Assembly: GCA_002437735.1 (NCBI GenBank)
Contig: DJRC01000030.1
Coordinates: 1-10,326 of the forward strand
Source of the DNA: Oscillospiraceae bacterium UBA6370
Lineage (GTDB): Bacteria; Bacillota; Clostridia; Oscillospirales; Oscillospiraceae
DNA length: 10,326 nt
Direction: 5' to 3'
Made by a program: the position numbers and the translations under genes
Shown: positions 7,861 to 10,326 of the stretch, piece by piece
Layout of the letters: every line of letters starts with the position of its first letter
Numbering within the stretch: the first letter of the stretch is position 1
Notes under the pieces: generated by a model
The model's database searches: none
What the model saw: the letters and a program-made list of their open reading frames with translations, nothing else
Told to the model about the DNA's origin: nothing

Positions 7861-8520
7861 TCATTTCTTCGTTTCCTCCTCATGGATGAACATGATGAGA
7901 AAGCTGACCGCCAGCAGCGCGCAGGACACCCAGATGCCGCGTTCGGCAAAGGCCCTCGTCAGCAGTGCGCCGAGGCCCGCGCCCACGGCAAAAAGTCCGA
8001 TCACGCCGAAATAAGTCAGCGCCTTGTGCAGCACCTCGCGGTCGCGCGTGTGGAAGTAAACGCACAGCGCCTCCGTGCCGCTGCGCATGTTGCCGATGCA
8101 CATCGTGCTCGCGTAAGCGTGGCCGCGCACCTTGCGGAAGGTCTGCACCTGCATGGCGCAGACGAACGAAACGAGCGCGTTGGCTGCCGTGTTGCCCTCC
8201 TGCGGCAGAAAGCCGACGAGGAACAGCAGCACGATCTCCGCCAAAAGAATGAGCTGCCGCCAGTGTACCTTCTCCATGTGCTTGAAACGGTGGTGAATGC
8301 ACTCGGCCGCGAAAATACCGAGCATGAACGAGAGCACCGGCACAAGATAGCGCCGGCTGTGCGCCCAGTCGCTGTCGAAGAGATAGGCGCTGAAGAGCAC
8401 GATGTTGCCCGTCTGCGCGTTGCAAAGCCACTCCAGCGGGGCCTGCACCAGACGACACAAACTCTAAAACCGGACGACGGAGTACCAACCGGAACGTGGA
8501 ACGTGCTCTTTATGAGCCAT
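7861..8520 (-). pseudogene. YoaK/DUF1275 family membrane protein with degraded 5' end
   Basis: The intact part of this frame, 7861-8460, encodes up to 199 residues of a YoaK/DUF1275 integral membrane protein. It keeps the family signature NAQTGNIVLF, and several hydrophobic segments follow (VPVLSFMLGIFAAE, LILLAEIVLLFLVGFL, ALTYFGVIGLFAVGAG, VSCALLAVSFLIMFI). Normal members are about 220-240 residues and begin with a first membrane segment and a GGxxDAYTY...RG stretch before NAQTGN. Here that stretch is absent: the same frame upstream holds a TAG at 8464-8466 and another in-frame ATG at 8518-8520. In a neighbouring frame the codons read GFA and then miss one base before AAC, where family members read FANAQTGN, suggesting a frameshift near 8430. 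The only in-frame starts after the TAG (TTG at 8460, GTG near 8448) have no Shine-Dalgarno. The function of the family is unknown. A working shortened protein is possible, but a recent pseudogene is more likely. Confidence 0.6.
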
Positions 8521-8554
8521 GCTGCAGGATTTTGCTGAAAAAGCGGAACAGCCG

Positions 8555-8623
8555 GGTTAGGTAAGAGTGGAATTGCTTTGCTGCCGCAACAGACGTTTGC
8601 GCGAAAGACCTAACCTTTGGTTA
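8555..8623. repeat. Cluster of GGTTA/TAACC inverted half-sites upstream of the DUF2442 gene
   Basis: GGTTAGGT at 8555-8562 is the exact inverse of ACCTAACC at 8608-8615. The second arm overlaps a small palindrome, TAACC-TTT-GGTTA, at 8611-8623. Between the outer arms lies a further hairpin, CGCAA (8585-8589) with TTGCG (8597-8601). The cluster ends just upstream of the possible promoter and could be an operator or a structured remnant. Confidence 0.4.
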
Positions 8624-8624
8624 A

Positions 8625-8653
8625 TGGTTTTCTGCTTCTATCCACTGTACAAT
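8625..8653 (+). promoter_or_regulatory. Possible promoter for the DUF2442-lipoprotein group
   Basis: TACAAT at 8648-8653 is a good -10 box. At 17-nt spacing the -35 position holds TGGTTT (8625-8630), a weak match. The local AT-richness and the position 54 nt before the DUF2442 start support it, but the -35 does not. Confidence 0.4.
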
Positions 8654-8707
8654 AAAAATATGGTAGATTTTTTATCCCACGATACGCTGAAAAAGGAGAA
8701 TGCACGC

Positions 8708-8947
8708 ATGAACCGGAGATACCTGTCAGCCGTCGAACCGCTGCCGGACCATATTTTGCAGGTCGATTTTGTATCCGGCAGCCGCCTGCTTCTGGACATG
8801 AAGCCGTATCTCGACAAGACCCGCTTCCGCTCCCTTTCCGACCCGCTGGTATGGAGCAGCGCCGTGACCAACGGCATCTTCGTCCACTTCGGAAACGTGG
8901 AGCTGAGCCACGACGAGCTGCTTTCCATGGCGGAGCAGGAGCATTGA
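8708..8947 (+). CDS. DUF2442 domain-containing protein
   Basis: A 79-residue protein matching the small DUF2442 family over its full usual length: AVEPLPDHILQVDFVSGS, then LLLDMKPYL, FRSLSDPLVWSSAVTNGIFVHFG, and the closing VELSHDELL. The family is soluble and of unknown biochemical function; members often sit beside a DUF4160 gene and have been suggested to be toxin-antitoxin-like. No DUF4160 partner is visible here. The start is fixed by AAGGAG at 8693-8698, 9 nt before the ATG. Longer in-frame extensions from 8567 run through the promoter-like region and have no ribosome site. The next gene, a lipoprotein, begins 36 nt downstream with no terminator between, so co-transcription is likely. 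Confidence 0.85.
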   Translation: MNRRYLSAVEPLPDHILQVDFVSGSRLLLDMKPYLDKTRFRSLSDPLVWSSAVTNGIFVHFGNVELSHDELLSMAEQEH

Positions 8948-8983
8948 AGCAAACGATCCGGATCAGAAAAGGAGAGAAAAACG

Positions 8984-9739
8984 ATGAAAAATTGGAAGAA
9001 ATACCTGTCCCTTATGCTGGCGCTGGCGCTGTGCCTGTGCCTAACCGCCTGCGGCGGCAGCGGCGAGGACTACGGCGACAACGACGGCGAGGACTACAGC
9101 AGCGATGAGGTCAGCGCACCGGGAACCTTTGAGGGAATGGTCAAGGACTCCGAGCTGACGACGAACTATGCCATGTACTGGGGCGCCTGGATTGACGCGG
9201 ACAATAACAGCGAGCTGCTCGTGGCAATGGCCGACAGCGGCGACGAGGTCCGCTTTGAGTTGTATCAAGACGGGAGTTTGGAGGCAAGCGGCTTTGTCCA
9301 GTTCTCGCAGGAGTACAGCGGCGATTATTTCTACAATGAGTTCGACGGCTGGGCGCACCACTGCTGGTTGGCCGACGACGGCACGCTGCAGATCGAAGGC
9401 TTCGGCGGCTTTGAGAAGGACACCTCCGCCGATGACATCGGCGCATCGGACGAGGGCGATGCCGACGATGTTTCCGCGCTGGCGGGTATGTGGTATATGG
9501 ACGGCGATGTGAATGCCGCAAGCTGGATCGAGCTCGACGGCTCCGGCATCTGGACGCTGTACGAGCGCTCGGCCGAGGGCGATTGGAGCGAGGTCGATTA
9601 CGGTACGCTCCACGCGAACGGAGACAGCCAATACGAGGCGATATCCGACGCGTATGAGGGCGTGAGCTACGACGCCTATCTGGCGGATGATAACGCGATG
9701 TACTGGGGCGGCGAGAACGACTATTACCAGAGAACCTAA
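8984..9739 (+). CDS. Putative lipoprotein, first of two tandem paralogues
   Basis: A 251-residue lipoprotein precursor. Lys residues and a hydrophobic core lead to the lipobox LTAC, with the lipidated cysteine at residue 23. The mature chain is very acidic (Asp, Glu, Ser and Gly rich at 24-45) and rich in Trp and Tyr. It has two parts: residues about 46-140, with alternating beta-type segments (YAMYWGAWIDAD, VRFELYQDGSLEASGF), and about 166-250, starting LAGMWYMDG and ending in a tyrosine-rich strand. The second part resembles residues 51-133 of the next protein (FLDGMWSVDG). AAGGAG at 8969-8974 lies 9 nt before the ATG. It should be anchored to the outer face of the membrane. No enzyme motif is recognised and the function is unknown; a beta-barrel or beta-sandwich ligand-binding domain is a guess from composition. 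Confidence 0.83.
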   Translation: MKNWKKYLSLMLALALCLCLTACGGSGEDYGDNDGEDYSSDEVSAPGTFEGMVKDSELTTNYAMYWGAWIDADNNSELLVAMADSGDEVRFELYQDGSLEASGFVQFSQEYSGDYFYNEFDGWAHHCWLADDGTLQIEGFGGFEKDTSADDIGASDEGDADDVSALAGMWYMDGDVNAASWIELDGSGIWTLYERSAEGDWSEVDYGTLHANGDSQYEAISDAYEGVSYDAYLADDNAMYWGGENDYYQRT

Positions 9740-9760
9740 GCAGCGGGGAGGGAAGCGGCG

Positions 9761-10326
9761 ATGAAGACGCGGAAAAAATACTGGTCCCTTCTGCTGACGC
9801 TGCTCCTCTGCCTGAGCCTAACCGCCTGCGGCGGTCCGGAGGACGACCTGGCATCACCGGAGGAGACCGCGAAGGGAAACACGCTGGTGACCGATATGAC
9901 CTTCCTTGACGGAATGTGGAGCGTCGACGGCCTTTCCGTGCTCTATTTCGACAGCGAGAACGGCTGGTACATCTACCATTCCGCTTACGGCCCCACCGGA
10001 TACGGCGAATTTACCGACGAGACCGGCAGGCCCATGATCAATTACGCCGGCTTCCTGTACGACTTCTATCTGCGCGAGGACGGCGTGCTGCTGCCGAACC
10101 AGAACGGCAGCGGCGGCAGCGATACGCCGAGCATCGACCACCATACCTTCCGCCGCGACGATGCGGCGGAGCTCACGGTGTGGACGCTGGAGGATATGGA
10201 CGGGAACTGGCAGAACGCGGCGGGCGAGACCATCGTGATCGACGCCGCAGCAGGCGAATATACCGCCCAAGCGCCGCGCTATTCCGCGGAGGGCACCGCC
10301 GGGGACGAGTGGCAGGGCATGGGGCC
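9761..10326 (+). CDS. Putative lipoprotein, second tandem paralogue (3' end outside window)
   Basis: An open frame of 188 codons running off the window edge. The signal peptide matches that of the preceding gene without gaps, including the lipobox LTACGG with Cys23, and the two 74-nt starts are about four-fifths identical by eye. Residues 48-133 (FLDGMWSVDG, then VLYFDSENGWYIYHS, GEFTDETGR and DFYLREDGVLL) align in pattern with the C-terminal half of the preceding lipoprotein. A second copy of the W-x-beta pattern begins near 147 (MDGNWQNAAGETIVID), so the protein may contain serial domains. GGAGGG at 9747-9752 lies 8 nt before the ATG and the gene starts 21 nt after the previous stop, so the pair is probably one operon. 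Membrane anchoring is expected; function is unknown. Confidence 0.82.
   Translation, partial: MKTRKKYWSLLLTLLLCLSLTACGGPEDDLASPEETAKGNTLVTDMTFLDGMWSVDGLSVLYFDSENGWYIYHSAYGPTGYGEFTDETGRPMINYAGFLYDFYLREDGVLLPNQNGSGGSDTPSIDHHTFRRDDAAELTVWTLEDMDGNWQNAAGETIVIDAAAGEYTAQAPRYSAEGTAGDEWQGMG

Noticed and set aside
7882..8538. Plus-strand open frame of 218 codons opposite the DUF1275 gene
   Set aside because: The minus strand gives the NAQTGNIV signature and membrane segments, whereas the plus translation is charged and without family features.
8567..8707. 47-residue N-terminal extension of the DUF2442 protein
   Set aside because: It covers the inverted repeats and the possible promoter; the family length and the ribosome site both fit the ATG at 8708.
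1..10326. CRISPR arrays, tRNA or rRNA genes, insertion sequences, phage or defence genes
   Set aside because: No regular repeat-spacer pattern, cloverleaf, transposase motif or terminal repeats with target duplications were found by reading both strands.

Overview
The window reads as chromosomal DNA from a GC-rich Gram-positive bacterium of the class Clostridia, most likely an Oscillospirales / Oscillospiraceae-type gut anaerobe. This is inferred from gene content (HD-type CCA-adding enzyme, Mbeg1-like DUF2974 protein, DUF5693 next to CsaB and MurJ, YoaK/DUF1275, LysM protein, LTAC lipoproteins), strong AAGGAG-type ribosome binding sites and GC-rich codon use. No database search was possible, so the genus is not assigned.

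Layout. (1) 1-1833: the 3' end of a CCA tRNA nucleotidyltransferase gene is followed after 6 nt by a DUF2974 alpha/beta-hydrolase gene, and the unit ends in a textbook terminator (10-bp stem plus T-run). (2) 1837-7729: a sigma-A-like promoter (TTTACA-17-TATAGT) starts 3 nt after that T-run. It drives a DUF5693 membrane protein, an overlapping gene fusing a CsaB-type polysaccharide pyruvyl transferase to a MurJ-type lipid flippase in one 880-residue polypeptide, and a secreted protein with two LysM domains. A 14-bp-stem terminator closes the unit. (3) 7730-8520, minus strand: a YoaK/DUF1275 membrane protein gene whose 5' end is degraded, probably a pseudogene. (4) 8521-8707: an AT-richer gap with repeated GGTTA/TAACC half-sites and a possible promoter. 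(5) 8708-10326: a small DUF2442 gene followed by two tandem paralogous lipoprotein genes, the second cut by the window edge.

How the genes fit together. Region 2 is a cell-envelope glycopolymer module. CsaB enzymes add pyruvyl groups to lipid-linked secondary wall polymers on the cytoplasmic face, MurJ/MOP-family proteins flip lipid-linked precursors, DUF5693 is a polytopic partner commonly found near csaB, and the LysM protein is exported and should bind peptidoglycan. The CsaB-MurJ fusion is the most notable feature: it would tether the modifying enzyme to a flippase. Regions 3 to 5 look like accessory or turnover sequence, with gene decay and lipoprotein duplication.
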